Assembly: GCA_002238555.1 (NCBI GenBank)
Contig: MPMO01000012.1
Coordinates: 29,902 to 93,901 of the forward strand
Source: Caldilineaceae bacterium bin34
GTDB lineage: Bacteria > Chloroflexota > Anaerolineae > Caldilineales > Caldilineaceae
Direction of reading: 5' to 3'
DNA length: 64,000 bases
Position numbers and translations under genes: made by a program. Positions 36,792 to 45,387 of the stretch are shown piece after piece (position 1 is the stretch's first letter; each line of letters begins with the position of its first letter). Under the pieces are notes generated by a model. That model saw only the letters and a program-made list of their open reading frames with translations, searched no databases and was not told where the DNA came from.

Positions 36792-36904
36792 CCCACTTGC
36801 AGCGTCTATCAACTCCGGACAGCCCGAAAGCCCACCGGCCGAGTGCAGTTTTTTGGCGGGCAGGGGCCGAAGTCCCTGTCTCGCCGGGGCACACCCGCGG
36901 GCTG

Positions 36905-36932
36905 ATTATAGCACCCGCGTTCGGTGGGACAA
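36905..36932 (-). promoter_or_regulatory. Extended -10 promoter of the nusA-infB-truB-ribF operon
   Basis: On the minus strand a consensus TATAAT (36910-36905) is preceded by TGC, giving the extended -10 form TG-N-TATAAT. A -35 element TTGTCC (36932-36927) is 16 bases upstream; an alternative TTGACT lies five bases further. It is about 190 bases before the nusA start codon and there is no other gene between. This is the clearest promoter in the window. Confidence 0.75.
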
Positions 36933-36991
36933 GTCAATGTCTCGCCCATTCCGAACACAGGCCGGGAGCGATCGCGCGGCAGCCAGCCCGG

Positions 36992-37837
36992 TTACACCAT
37001 TCCCGGCAACACCCTGATCAAAACCAACCCCACAGCCAGACACCAGATTGCAAACACCCACAGCGTGCGGTGCCGCAGATAGGCCAGCAGGACCTTGATG
37101 GCCAGCCATCCGGCTGCCGCACTGGCCAGGAAACCAACGGCCAGGGCGGCGAACAGGGCCCAACCCTGGCCGGTCGCCGTCAAGTCCCCGCCCAGCAGTT
37201 CCTTGGCCCCCGCGGCCGCGATGACGGGCGCGCCCAGCAGAAAGGCGAAACGGGCGGCGCCGGCCCTGTCCAAGGCCAGCAGCCGTCCCGTTGCCATCAC
37301 GGCACCGCTGCGGCTGACACCGGGGATGAGGGCCACGGCCTGCGCCAGGCCCATGGCTGCGGCATCCTTCCAGCCCATCTCCTCGATGTAGCGCGTGTGT
37401 TCCCGGCGCCAGGCCGCCAGTTCGCCCCCGCCCAGCAGACATGCGGTCCCGATCAAGCCCCAGGCTGCCAGGACCGGTTTGTCCAACATGTCCGAGACGA
37501 AGGGTTCCACCACCAGACCGGCAAGGCCGGCCGGGATCGTCGCCAGCAGGAGGAACCATCCGTCCCTGGCCGCGTAGTCAACCATGCGTCGCTCGCGCAG
37601 CGAGCGGAACATTCCGGCCAGGATCGCCGCCATGTCCTTGCGATAGGCCAGAACCAGGGCCGTCAAGGTCCCCAGGTGCAGCACGGTTAGCATAAGCAGG
37701 GATGGTGTGGGCCAACCCAGGAGGGCGGGCAGCAACACGAGGTGGCCGCTGCTGGAAACCGGAACAAATTCGGTCAGGCCCTGGACAAGGCCCAGGATCA
37801 GGGCCTGTACCAGTTCATGGTCAAGGATTTCGGGCAT
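36992..37837 (-). CDS. uppP: Undecaprenyl-diphosphatase (BacA/UppP)
   Basis: This is an integral membrane enzyme of 281 residues that recycles undecaprenyl pyrophosphate to the monophosphate carrier for peptidoglycan and polysaccharide synthesis; it also gives bacitracin tolerance. The two active-site motifs face each other in the inverted-repeat fold: 'GLTEFVPVSSSGHL' (E-rich motif near 19-33) and 'PGVSRSGAVM' near 175. About eight hydrophobic segments are seen. It starts nine bases after the tgt stop, so tgt-uppP form an operon upstream of the nusA promoter. Confidence 0.94.
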   Translation of the reverse strand: MPEILDHELVQALILGLVQGLTEFVPVSSSGHLVLLPALLGWPTPSLLMLTVLHLGTLTALVLAYRKDMAAILAGMFRSLRERRMVDYAARDGWFLLLATIPAGLAGLVVEPFVSDMLDKPVLAAWGLIGTACLLGGGELAAWRREHTRYIEEMGWKDAAAMGLAQAVALIPGVSRSGAVMATGRLLALDRAGAARFAFLLGAPVIAAAGAKELLGGDLTATGQGWALFAALAVGFLASAAAGWLAIKVLLAYLRHRTLWVFAIWCLAVGLVLIRVLPGMV

Positions 37838-37846
37838 GGTTCCCGC

Positions 37847-39019
37847 CTACCGGTGCCTGCTTTCCTGACTGGCCAGCCACAGACGGCGCTGCACGTGGCG
37901 GGCAGCCTGGTCCGCAATGCGGTAGCGGCCATGGAACTCCGCGCGAAACGCGTCCAGGTCTCCGCGACCGATGGCATCCCGCAGGTCCTGCATCAGGGTT
38001 TGCATGAAGGCAACATTGTGCAGCGTACACAGCCGCAAGGCGGAGATTTCGCGGCAACGGACAAGATGGTGAAGGTAGGCCCGCGAGCAGGTACGGCAGG
38101 TGTAGCAGCGGCACTCATCGTGGATGGGGGAGGCATCCTCGGCGTGGGCGGCGTTGCGCAGGTTGAGGCGTCCCTCGGGATGCAGAACCGCGCCGTTGCG
38201 CGCCAGCCGGGTCGGCATCACACTGTCGAACAGATCGACACCGAGCCAGACCGCCTCGACCACGTCCTCCGGGGCTCCCACGCCCATCAAATAGCGCGGC
38301 CGATCCTCGGGCAGGGCCGGACAGGTGAACGCCAGGGTGCGGTACATCTCCTCCTTGGTCTCGCCCACGGCCAACCCGCCGATGGCGTAGCCGGCGAAGT
38401 CCATGGCCGTCAGGGTTGCCGCACTGCGCAGACGCAGGTCCTCGAACACGCCGCCCTGGACGATGCCGAAAAGGGCCTGGTCCGGCCGCCCGTGTACCGC
38501 ACGGCACTGGTGGGCCCAGCGGTGGGTCACCTCGAGGGCGTGCAGCAGGCCGTCGCGGTCCCGCGGATCCGCACACTCGTCCAGCACCATGGCTATGTCG
38601 GAACCCAGGGCTTCCTGGATTTCCACGGCCAGTTCCGGGGTGTACCGCACAGTCCGGCCGTCCAGGTGGGACTTGAATACCACGGCACCCTCCTCAACCC
38701 GTCGCTGGTGGGCCAGGCTGAACACCTGGAACCCGCCCGAATCGGTCAGTACGGCACCGGACCAGCCCATGAACCGGTGCAACCCGCCCAACTCCGAGAT
38801 GCGCAGGTGCCCCGGCCGCAGAAACAGATGGTAGGCGTTGGCCAGTAGCCAACGCGTTCCGGTTGCGGCCACGTCCCGCATGTCCAGGGTTTTGACCGCA
38901 GCCTGGGTCGCGACCGGCGCCCAAGCCGGCGTCTCCACGACCCCGTGGGCGGTTTCCAGTCGGCCGCACCGGGCCTGTCCACACGTGGCCCGGACCTGGA
39001 AGGGCACCCTAAAGGTCAT
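37847..39019 (-). CDS. tgt: tRNA-guanine transglycosylase (queuine/preQ1)
   Basis: Tgt swaps G34 of GUN-anticodon tRNAs for preQ1, a step toward queuosine. The protein has 390 residues from ATG 39019 (upstream 25 codons in frame lack homology). Catalytic D93 is in LTDSGGFQVF; 'GIVQGGVFEDLRLRSA' and 'GYAIGGLAVGE' bind the base; the nucleophile Asp is in 'LFDSVMPTRLARNG'; and the zinc site is C-x-C-x2-C...H in 'CRCYTCRTCSRAYLHHL'. No queuosine biosynthesis genes are nearby. Confidence 0.94.
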   Translation of the reverse strand: MTFRVPFQVRATCGQARCGRLETAHGVVETPAWAPVATQAAVKTLDMRDVAATGTRWLLANAYHLFLRPGHLRISELGGLHRFMGWSGAVLTDSGGFQVFSLAHQRRVEEGAVVFKSHLDGRTVRYTPELAVEIQEALGSDIAMVLDECADPRDRDGLLHALEVTHRWAHQCRAVHGRPDQALFGIVQGGVFEDLRLRSAATLTAMDFAGYAIGGLAVGETKEEMYRTLAFTCPALPEDRPRYLMGVGAPEDVVEAVWLGVDLFDSVMPTRLARNGAVLHPEGRLNLRNAAHAEDASPIHDECRCYTCRTCSRAYLHHLVRCREISALRLCTLHNVAFMQTLMQDLRDAIGRGDLDAFRAEFHGRYRIADQAARHVQRRLWLASQESRHR

Positions 39020-39144
39020 CGCGTGGCCGCCGGTTTTGTTGACATTGCACAGCCGTCCTTCCGGCCCATTGTTCAACTTTGCAGGCCATGCCAATTTATA
39101 CTTGATCAGCCCGTTTGCCGCGCCAATGCGAGGAAAGTGCCAGA

Positions 39145-39486
39145 GTGCTCGAGGAAATCCAACGCCAGCGCAGGCGTTTCAACCGCGCCTACGAAGTGTT
39201 GAACCAGCTTCCGTTCCCGGATGTGACCTGCGACGAGTTGAGAGACCTGCACGACGATGTCAGCGAATACGATGTCAGCACCATCAAGTTCATTCAGGAG
39301 CACGGCAGCAGCCCTCCAACACCGCTGGAAGAGGATGCAGGCCTGAGCGATTCCCTGTCGAATTTCAAGGCCCGATCGCCAGCCGAGATTGAAGGCCGGA
39401 GGGATCTGCTCGCCTACAAGCGCAAGGTCGACTCGTTGATCAGGGAATACAATCGGCTCTCCAGCCTGTTGACCGAGGCCGGTTGA
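39145..39486 (+). CDS. Hypothetical helical protein
   Basis: I do not recognise this protein of about 113 residues. It is hydrophilic and almost entirely helical, with likely coiled-coil stretches at the start (LEEIQRQRRRFNRAYEVL) and the end (YKRKVDSLIREYNRLSSLL). The GTG at 39145 has GAGGAAAG about ten bases upstream; a TTG at 39115 is the other possible start. It is divergent from tgt and is followed by the convergent glycosylase gene 59 bases after its stop. A TATACT box at 39097-39102 could be its -10 element. Confidence 0.55.
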   Translation: MLEEIQRQRRRFNRAYEVLNQLPFPDVTCDELRDLHDDVSEYDVSTIKFIQEHGSSPPTPLEEDAGLSDSLSNFKARSPAEIEGRRDLLAYKRKVDSLIREYNRLSSLLTEAG

Positions 39487-39545
39487 CGCCAGTCGGACCG
39501 TCCGGGCCCGCGCGTTCACGCAGGCCGGGTGTTGAGAACAGCCCG

Positions 39546-40139
39546 TTACGCCTGCATCAAAGCCACGCAGGCCTCCCGCCGGCAACAGCCCGGTGGATGG
39601 TCCATGACGAATCCGGTCGCCTGCATGAAGGCGTAGCAGACGGTCGGTCCCGTGAACTTGAAGCCGGCCTCCTTCAGGGCCCGCGACATTGCCTCCGACT
39701 CCGGCGAAGTGGCGGGGCAGGAGCCGTCGAGCAGGGGCTGCCCGCCCGTCCAGAGGAACAGCCATGGACGAAAGGCTCCCTCGCGGTCCACAAGATCCAG
39801 GTAGGCTTGTGCGTTGTTGACGGCGGCGTGTATTTTGGCACGGTTGCGAACAATCCCCCCATTGTCCATGAGGTCCGCAATCCGGCGCTCGTTGTAACGG
39901 GCCATCCTGACCGGATCAAAGCCGTCGAACGCCTCCAGGAAGGCCGGCCGCTTGTCCAGGATCACGCGCCAGGAGAGGCCCGCCTGGAACGTGTCCAGAA
40001 CGAGTTTGCCGAAGAGGGCCACATCGTCGTGCACCGGCACGCCCCACTCCTCGTCGTGGTACGCCCGCAGGCTGGCGCTGGCATTCGCCCACGTGCAACG
40101 CGGGATGCCATCCGGGCCAACCGATACCGGATCATTCAT
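39546..40139 (-). CDS. tag: DNA-3-methyladenine glycosylase I
   Basis: This is a 197-residue base-excision repair enzyme that removes 3-methyladenine. The characteristic zinc snap is complete: C15 and H28 near the start (RCTWANA..YHDEEWG) and H181 and C185 near the end (DHPPGCCRREAC), with the same spacings (13 and 4) as in E. coli Tag. Other marks are 'LFGKLVLDTFQAGLSWRVIL' and 'KFTGPTVCYAFMQATG'. The start overlaps the stop of the EamA transporter gene (ATGA), so the two are co-translated. Confidence 0.95.
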   Translation of the reverse strand: MNDPVSVGPDGIPRCTWANASASLRAYHDEEWGVPVHDDVALFGKLVLDTFQAGLSWRVILDKRPAFLEAFDGFDPVRMARYNERRIADLMDNGGIVRNRAKIHAAVNNAQAYLDLVDREGAFRPWLFLWTGGQPLLDGSCPATSPESEAMSRALKEAGFKFTGPTVCYAFMQATGFVMDHPPGCCRREACVALMQA

Positions 40140-41014
40140 GTGGCAGTGCCCCGCCCTCCAACCCCGGTCACCATGGCCACCCCTCCCAGTGTCAACGCGA
40201 TCCCGGCCAAGGTCGTCGGAGTCGGGGATTCCGCGAACAGCACCGCGCCCAGGACCACGGCGAACACAACTTCCTGCATGGCAATCAGGTTGACCACCGT
40301 GGCACTGGTCAGTCTCAGGGCCGCGTTGTAGAAGGTGTGGCCGGCAGCCATGGGCAACAGTCCGGCACCGACCACGCTGGCCCAGGCGGCACCCGACACG
40401 GGTCCCGGCACAAAGGCAACGGCTGCGAACGGCAGAGCCATCGCTCCAGCCACCAGGTATACGCTGCCGGCGTAGGCCAGCAAACCCATGTCCGCCCCGC
40501 GCCGGCGTCCCGCCAGCGAATAGACGGCAAAGGTAATCGCACAGATCACGGCCCACGCATCCCCAATCAGCATCCCGGGCGAGAGCATCGGTTCAAAGCC
40601 GGTCAACAATGCCAGGCCGGCCAGGGCCAGCCCCACCCCGAGCCATTGCAGGCGGGACAATGCTTCCCCAAACAGCGACCAGGACAGAACCGCAATCACC
40701 GGCACCGACAGATAGACCAGTGTGATGGCGTGGGCCAGCGACGTGCGGTCGATGGCCGCAACATAACTGAGGAAATGAACACTCAGGCACGCGCCCGAGA
40801 ACGCGACCAACCGCCAGTTGCGCTTGAGTTGGAACGGCTCCCTGCGCAGGACCGCCACCGCCAAGACCACGGCACCGCCGATGAGCAGCCGACCACCGGC
40901 CACCAAACCCTCGGGCAACTCGGTGACGGCAACCCTGGCCAACACCGGGCTGGTACTGAACACAAGCGCCGCCGCGGCGGCGTACACCACTCCCTTCGGC
41001 CTGGCGTCAGGCAT
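40136..41014 (-). CDS. EamA/DMT family transporter
   Basis: This is a 292-residue inner-membrane protein with ten hydrophobic helices arranged as two EamA repeats (drug/metabolite transporter superfamily). Marks are 'ARVAVTELPEGLVAGGRLLIGGAVVL' in the first repeat, split here as helices two and three, and 'GLLPMAAGHTFYNAALRLTSATVV' in the second. The family exports metabolites or amino acids; no substrate can be read. It overlaps the downstream tag gene by four bases. Confidence 0.88.
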   Translation of the reverse strand: MPDARPKGVVYAAAAALVFSTSPVLARVAVTELPEGLVAGGRLLIGGAVVLAVAVLRREPFQLKRNWRLVAFSGACLSVHFLSYVAAIDRTSLAHAITLVYLSVPVIAVLSWSLFGEALSRLQWLGVGLALAGLALLTGFEPMLSPGMLIGDAWAVICAITFAVYSLAGRRRGADMGLLAYAGSVYLVAGAMALPFAAVAFVPGPVSGAAWASVVGAGLLPMAAGHTFYNAALRLTSATVVNLIAMQEVVFAVVLGAVLFAESPTPTTLAGIALTLGGVAMVTGVGGRGTAT

Positions 41015-41047
41015 CGGGCGATGGCTACATGGGGGAGTCGGAGCGGG

Positions 41048-41167
41048 CTAGTAGCCCGTGCCGAAGACCGACGCCACGCCTCCCAGCACCATGCTGGCAA
41101 TAATCAGCACGGCCGCCACCGTCATCGCGATCTGGCCCTTGGTCAACTTCTGCTGTCTCTTTTTCAC
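41048..41167 (-). CDS. Small single-pass membrane protein (39 residues)
   Basis: This short open frame encodes 39 residues: a basic start (M-K-K-R-Q-Q-K-L-T-K) followed by one hydrophobic segment (about residues 13-33, AIAMTVAAVLIIASMVLG-like) and a glycine-rich tail ending FGTGY. The GTG start has GGGA eight bases upstream on the minus strand. It lies 33 bases upstream of the EamA gene on the same strand. The positive-inside start and single helix look like a genuine membrane microprotein. Its function is unknown; it has no match I can name. Confidence 0.5.
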   Translation of the reverse strand: MKKRQQKLTKGQIAMTVAAVLIIASMVLGGVASVFGTGY

Positions 41168-41356
41168 GGCGATGTCCCGAATGGAGGTCCCGCACCCGGC
41201 CAAGCGAACGAAAACGGCTCACCAGACCAGGGTCAGTGTAACGCAATCACGGCTCGCACAAGCCTGGTTGAGGTCCCCCTTTTGAAGGCGAAGTACCTGC
41301 CAATCGGTCCAACGAATATACTGGGGCCTGCATATTGAGTTTCACCACCGTCAGGT

Positions 41357-41761
41357 TTGAACTTGCAGCCCGGCGCATCGCGCGCACCCATCTACATCGG
41401 CAACTGCCTGTTCCTGGCCGGCATCGTCATGGTGGTGTACCTGGGATTGGCGGTGGCCCCGTTCACGCCGGACGGACAAGACGATGTCCAAGCCATCGCG
41501 CTGATGTTCCTTGGCCTGTTCATGACCGTCGGCGGCCTCGGCACCTTGCTCGCCCACAAGCTGCATCAGCAATGGCCGGGCCTGCGAGGCCGAGGTTCCC
41601 GCGACGTTTCCATGCGGCAGGGACTGTTGTTGGGCCTGGCGGTCTGCCTGATGGGAATCATGGCACTGTTCGACCTGCTTGACTTCGCCGTCGCCGGTTC
41701 CATTCTCTTCCTGATCGGACTATTGGAAACATTTCTGCAAAACCGGACCGAGGCAGCCTGA
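41357..41761 (+). CDS. Hypothetical four-helix membrane protein
   Basis: I do not recognise this 134-residue protein. It has four hydrophobic segments in two pairs: about 11-32, 44-63, 87-103 and 107-126. A basic loop between the pairs (KLHQQWPGLRGRGSRDVSMR) should lie inside. The only starts in frame are TTG codons at 41357 and 41363; the second has AGG at a better distance. It is followed after 56 bases by mazG on the same strand. Confidence 0.6.
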   Translation: MNLQPGASRAPIYIGNCLFLAGIVMVVYLGLAVAPFTPDGQDDVQAIALMFLGLFMTVGGLGTLLAHKLHQQWPGLRGRGSRDVSMRQGLLLGLAVCLMGIMALFDLLDFAVAGSILFLIGLLETFLQNRTEAA

Positions 41762-41817
41762 CGCCCTGCCGGTTGGACAACGGTCCGGCTCCCACCCTTG
41801 AACAGGCACACCTGCGC

Positions 41818-42870
41818 ATGAACGCCGCCATGGACCCGCTATCACCGGCCAGCATTCCGGGCCTCCTGGAACAACTGGGCATGTCGTCGTCCAGCTGGCA
41901 ATACACAACGGCAGAGGTGCTTGCGGCGCGGTGGTTCCCCCATACCGACGCGGCGATCCCGCTGGTCGTCGATGAAGTCCGGCCGGAACAAGCGCAGCCA
42001 GTGGTTGCGGCCCTCGCGCGGGCATATCCCGCCGGGCATGGGATTTGGACCGTGTCGCACGCTGGTTCCGGCAACGAATGCCAGCCAACCCGGTACAACC
42101 TTGAGGAAGTTGGGGAGGCCGTGCGCGTGGGCAACTCCCACACCCTGGTGGTGCCTCCGCTGGCCGAGGAATGCAGCCTGACCCAGCTGCCCAACATTCT
42201 GGCCCGCCTGCGGGCTCCGGACGGATGCCCTTGGGATCGGGAACAGACCCTGGAGTCGCTACGGTTTCAGGTGGTAAGCGAAGTGCACGAGGTAATTGAG
42301 GCCATCGACCTCCAGGACGACGAGAACCTGGCGGAAGAACTGGGCGATCTGCTGTTGGACACGTTCTTCCTGATTAACATCGGCTATGAACAGGGCCGGT
42401 TCCACATGGCCGACGTTCTGGCCGAGATCAGCCGCAAGATGATCCGACGCCATCCGCACGTCTTCGGGGATTCGAAGCTTGAGGACAGCGATTCGGTCCT
42501 CAAGGAATGGGATCAAATCAAACAGGCCGAATATCGGGCCAAGGGCAAGCAGCGGGGTCCACTCGACGGCATCGCGAAGGGATTGCCGGCCCTGGAAGGC
42601 GCACGGCTGATGCAGTCGCGCACCCGCAAGGCCGGTGCCGACCCCGATGCCCATGCCTCCAACGTCAACGAAAACGGCACATTGGACGCCGAGCTGGAAC
42701 TTGGCCAGCGCCTTTGGCATCTGGTGGCCGATGCCATGGAGGCGGGGATCAATCCGGAGGATGCCCTGCGCCGGTTCAACACCCTGTACCGGCAATCCGT
42801 GCAGGGGTCCGAACCAATCGCCGGACTCCCTACCGACGATCCACAAGAGCCTGCGAGCCAAGCGGTGTGA
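41818..42870 (+). CDS. mazG: MazG nucleoside triphosphate pyrophosphohydrolase with truncated methylase-tail domain
   Basis: This is a protein of about 350 residues whose main part is MazG, a housecleaning enzyme that hydrolyses (d)NTPs to monophosphates. The MazG marks are LRAPDGCPWDREQT, the metal-binding E-x-x-E of 'SEVHEVIEAI', 'EELGDLLLDTFF', and a second lobe with 'HPHVFGD' and 'EWDQIKQAE'. The first 110 residues resemble the end of a YabN-type tetrapyrrole methylase domain ('ALARAYPAGHGIWTVSHAG' and 'LVVPPL'), with the SAM-binding start missing. ATG 41818 is chosen; a TTG at 41773 is the alternative. Confidence 0.88.
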   Translation: MNAAMDPLSPASIPGLLEQLGMSSSSWQYTTAEVLAARWFPHTDAAIPLVVDEVRPEQAQPVVAALARAYPAGHGIWTVSHAGSGNECQPTRYNLEEVGEAVRVGNSHTLVVPPLAEECSLTQLPNILARLRAPDGCPWDREQTLESLRFQVVSEVHEVIEAIDLQDDENLAEELGDLLLDTFFLINIGYEQGRFHMADVLAEISRKMIRRHPHVFGDSKLEDSDSVLKEWDQIKQAEYRAKGKQRGPLDGIAKGLPALEGARLMQSRTRKAGADPDAHASNVNENGTLDAELELGQRLWHLVADAMEAGINPEDALRRFNTLYRQSVQGSEPIAGLPTDDPQEPASQAV

Positions 42871-42933
42871 CGCCGCAGCGGTTGCCCAAAGTCTCCAGGC
42901 AGCCAACAATTCTTGTGTTACCCTAGCGCGCAT

Positions 42934-43009
<76 letters not shown>

Positions 43010-43080
43010 GTCCTCCGCGCCCCGCCTTCCACACAAGCGCCTGTCAACTTCCTCGGCCTTGTGCCGGCTGAGATACGGCC

Positions 43081-43701
43081 GTGTCCCCTGTCAGTCCGGC
43101 AACAGCAACAGATCGGCCGCCTGTGCTGGTACTGGTCAACGGGCCACCCTGCGCCGGCAAATCGCATCTCACCGACGTGTTGGCTGCGTCCACCTCATTG
43201 CCGATCATGACGAAGGACATGATCAAGGAAACGGTGTACGACTCGGCGGGATGGGCGGACCGGGACTGGTCGCGCCGGTTGGGCACGGCAGCGTCGGCCT
43301 TGCTGTGGATGTTTGCCCACAGCCTGATCAGTCAGGGTCTGGACGGTTTAATCGAGGCGAACTTTCGGGCGAGTCTAGCTGCGAACGAACTGGCCCGCCT
43401 GGCCTCGGACCTGGAATTCACTTCAGCCCAACTCTTCGTAACTGCGGCACCGGCGGTGCTCGCCGAGCGGTTCAGGACACGGGCCAGGTCGCGGACGCGC
43501 CATCCCGGCCACCTCGACGCCGAACTTCAGCACGAGTACTCGGAAGGGAGCATTCCGGAGGACCAACTGCGCCCAATACCGGGAACGGATCGGTTGATCC
43601 GGCTTGACACCACGGAAATCGAACCCCAACGCCATGCAAGCCACGTTCGTCGGGTGGCGGACTGGCTGGTGGAAACAGGTGTGCCTGTGGCACTGCCGTA
43701 G
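43081..43701 (+). CDS. P-loop kinase/AAA_33-type ATPase
   Basis: This is a 206-residue protein with an N-terminal Walker A GPPCAGKS (residues 21-28), a catalytic-type K-D at about 45-46 ('IMTKDMIKE'), and a lid rich in arginine ('RFRTRARSRTRH'). The pattern fits small-molecule kinases related to chloramphenicol phosphotransferase, gluconate kinase or zeta toxins. No antitoxin gene is adjacent, so a free kinase is more likely than a toxin. The only upstream start is the GTG at 43081. The substrate is unknown. Confidence 0.75.
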   Translation: MSPVSPATATDRPPVLVLVNGPPCAGKSHLTDVLAASTSLPIMTKDMIKETVYDSAGWADRDWSRRLGTAASALLWMFAHSLISQGLDGLIEANFRASLAANELARLASDLEFTSAQLFVTAAPAVLAERFRTRARSRTRHPGHLDAELQHEYSEGSIPEDQLRPIPGTDRLIRLDTTEIEPQRHASHVRRVADWLVETGVPVALP

Positions 43702-44029
43702 GAAATCCGCTTGGCTGCAGATCCGGCGCCGGCCGGACAATCCGAGACGGACCGGCCACCGATGAGCGCGCGGCGCTCCGCCGGATGGAGGTCGGGTTGC
43801 CAGGTTGCCCAAGGTCGCAATCCAGCAGGCTGTCTACACTGTCAATTGCCGCCGCCGGCTTTAACCGGCATGGATTGGGAAACGGGTTGTCGGCTACCAC
43901 GTGAAGCCATGGGTCCTGGCACCGCCGGCCCCATACACGTCTGCCGGATGCCCGGCCCCGGACAGATTTTCGTTGTGAACACCCGCGGGCGCGTTGGCCT
44001 GGCCGTGCTGGGACGACCACCGCCAGAAT
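43702..44029. other. Gene-free stretch between convergent genes
   Basis: These 328 bases lie between the kinase gene and the convergent glycosidase gene. I see no ribosome-site-supported gene, no clear terminator hairpin with a T-run and no repeat. Confidence 0.6.
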
Positions 44030-45355
44030 TCACACGGCATAGTGGGCAAATGTTGGCATCCAGTCCCGGTTGACGGCAAACATGTCGTTGACCATGGCCT
44101 TGGTCTCCTGCAGCGACAGAAGCGACGAGGTCAACGGATCGTGGGCAATGGCCCGGTAGATCAACGTGGGGTCGCCCGTCAGAATGCCTTCGACCGCCAT
44201 CTGCTCAATCTGGGCACTGAGACCGGTCAGCATTGCGCAGGAGGCGGGAATGTCCCCCACGGCCACCGGTTCCAGCCCCTTCGGACTGGACCAGACGGGA
44301 ACCTCGACACAACACCCACCGGGCAGGTTGTCCACCAACCCGTGATTCAACACGTTGCCGTTGAACTGGAACGGCGTGCCGCCCGCGCAGGCATCCATGA
44401 TGTAGGCCGCGTACTCATGACCCCGTTCCAGTTCGATGGGCGTTTCGTCGGCGAACCACGCCTCGGCCTCCGCCTTCCAGGTCTCCGCCCGTTCCGCATA
44501 CCGGTTCAGGACGTAGGCATACTCGCCGGGATTCCAGTTGGTGCCATGGGTGCAGTACTTCTCAATCAGATCGCTCCGTTTCCGGAACCACCAGTTGTAT
44601 TCGCTGTTGTGGCCGCTTGACTCCGTCACGTAGTAGCCAAGCGCCAGATACATCTCGTTGCGGACTTGCTCCGTGTTGTAGATCGCCTCGTTCCCGGTGA
44701 TGGCGGCGTGGATCAGGGGATAGGCATCCTCGCCCTTCCACCGGTACTCCTTGTACCAGGCCATGTGATTGATGCCGGCACAGGTGTACTGCACCTCCGC
44801 CATGTCGGCGCCAATCCACCGGGCCAGCATCTCGGCCGTACCCTGGACGCTGTGACACAGGCCGGTGAGCTGGATATCCGTTTCCTGAGCCAGCGCCTGA
44901 CAGATCATGGCCATCGGATTCGTGTAGTTCAGCATGATGGCGCCGGGACACAGCCGCTCCATGTCCTTGGCAATGTCCAGCATGACGGGTACGGTTCGGA
45001 TCGCCCGGAAAATGCCCGATGGGCCGCGGGTGTCGCCAATGTTGGTATCCACCCCGTAGCGCATGGGCACTTCAATGTCGTGCCGGAATACGTCGGCACC
45101 GCCGACCAGGATCGTCACGATCACAAAGTCGGCATCCCTCAGTGCCTCGTTCCGGTCCCGGGTGGCCGACACCGTCGCCGGGTATTCGCCCATGCGCACG
45201 ATCTTGCGCACCGCCTTGGCGGCGAAGTCCAGTCTCTCCGGATCGATGTCCATCAGGCACAGATGGGCATGCTCCAGCGTTTCGAACGTCAGGACGTCGC
45301 GGACCAGTTTGCGCGTGAACCCAAAGCTGCCGGCACCGATGAACGTGATCTTCAT
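44030..45355 (-). CDS. Glycoside hydrolase family 4 (alpha-galactosidase/alpha-glucosidase type)
   Basis: This is a 441-residue GH4 enzyme. The family is unusual in using NAD+ and Mn2+ to cleave glycosidic bonds by oxidation at C3 and elimination. The dinucleotide-binding start is [19 protein letters not shown]. The metal-binding Cys is in 'GLCHSVQGT' and His in 'AGINHMAWY'; 'NYTNPMAM' is also present. The MelA-like pattern suggests an alpha-galactoside or galacturonide substrate, but this is a guess. The ATG at 45355 is chosen; 12 further codons upstream have no homology. It follows a paralogue by 32 bases on the same strand. Confidence 0.88.
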   Translation of the reverse strand: MKITFIGAGSFGFTRKLVRDVLTFETLEHAHLCLMDIDPERLDFAAKAVRKIVRMGEYPATVSATRDRNEALRDADFVIVTILVGGADVFRHDIEVPMRYGVDTNIGDTRGPSGIFRAIRTVPVMLDIAKDMERLCPGAIMLNYTNPMAMICQALAQETDIQLTGLCHSVQGTAEMLARWIGADMAEVQYTCAGINHMAWYKEYRWKGEDAYPLIHAAITGNEAIYNTEQVRNEMYLALGYYVTESSGHNSEYNWWFRKRSDLIEKYCTHGTNWNPGEYAYVLNRYAERAETWKAEAEAWFADETPIELERGHEYAAYIMDACAGGTPFQFNGNVLNHGLVDNLPGGCCVEVPVWSSPKGLEPVAVGDIPASCAMLTGLSAQIEQMAVEGILTGDPTLIYRAIAHDPLTSSLLSLQETKAMVNDMFAVNRDWMPTFAHYAV

Positions 45356-45387
45356 GGTTCTGTCTCCCCTTGCGCTTGAAGCCGGGG

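Noticed and set aside
43081..43701. Zeta-type toxin
   Set aside because: There is the P-loop but no adjacent antitoxin gene; a general small-molecule kinase is the safer call.
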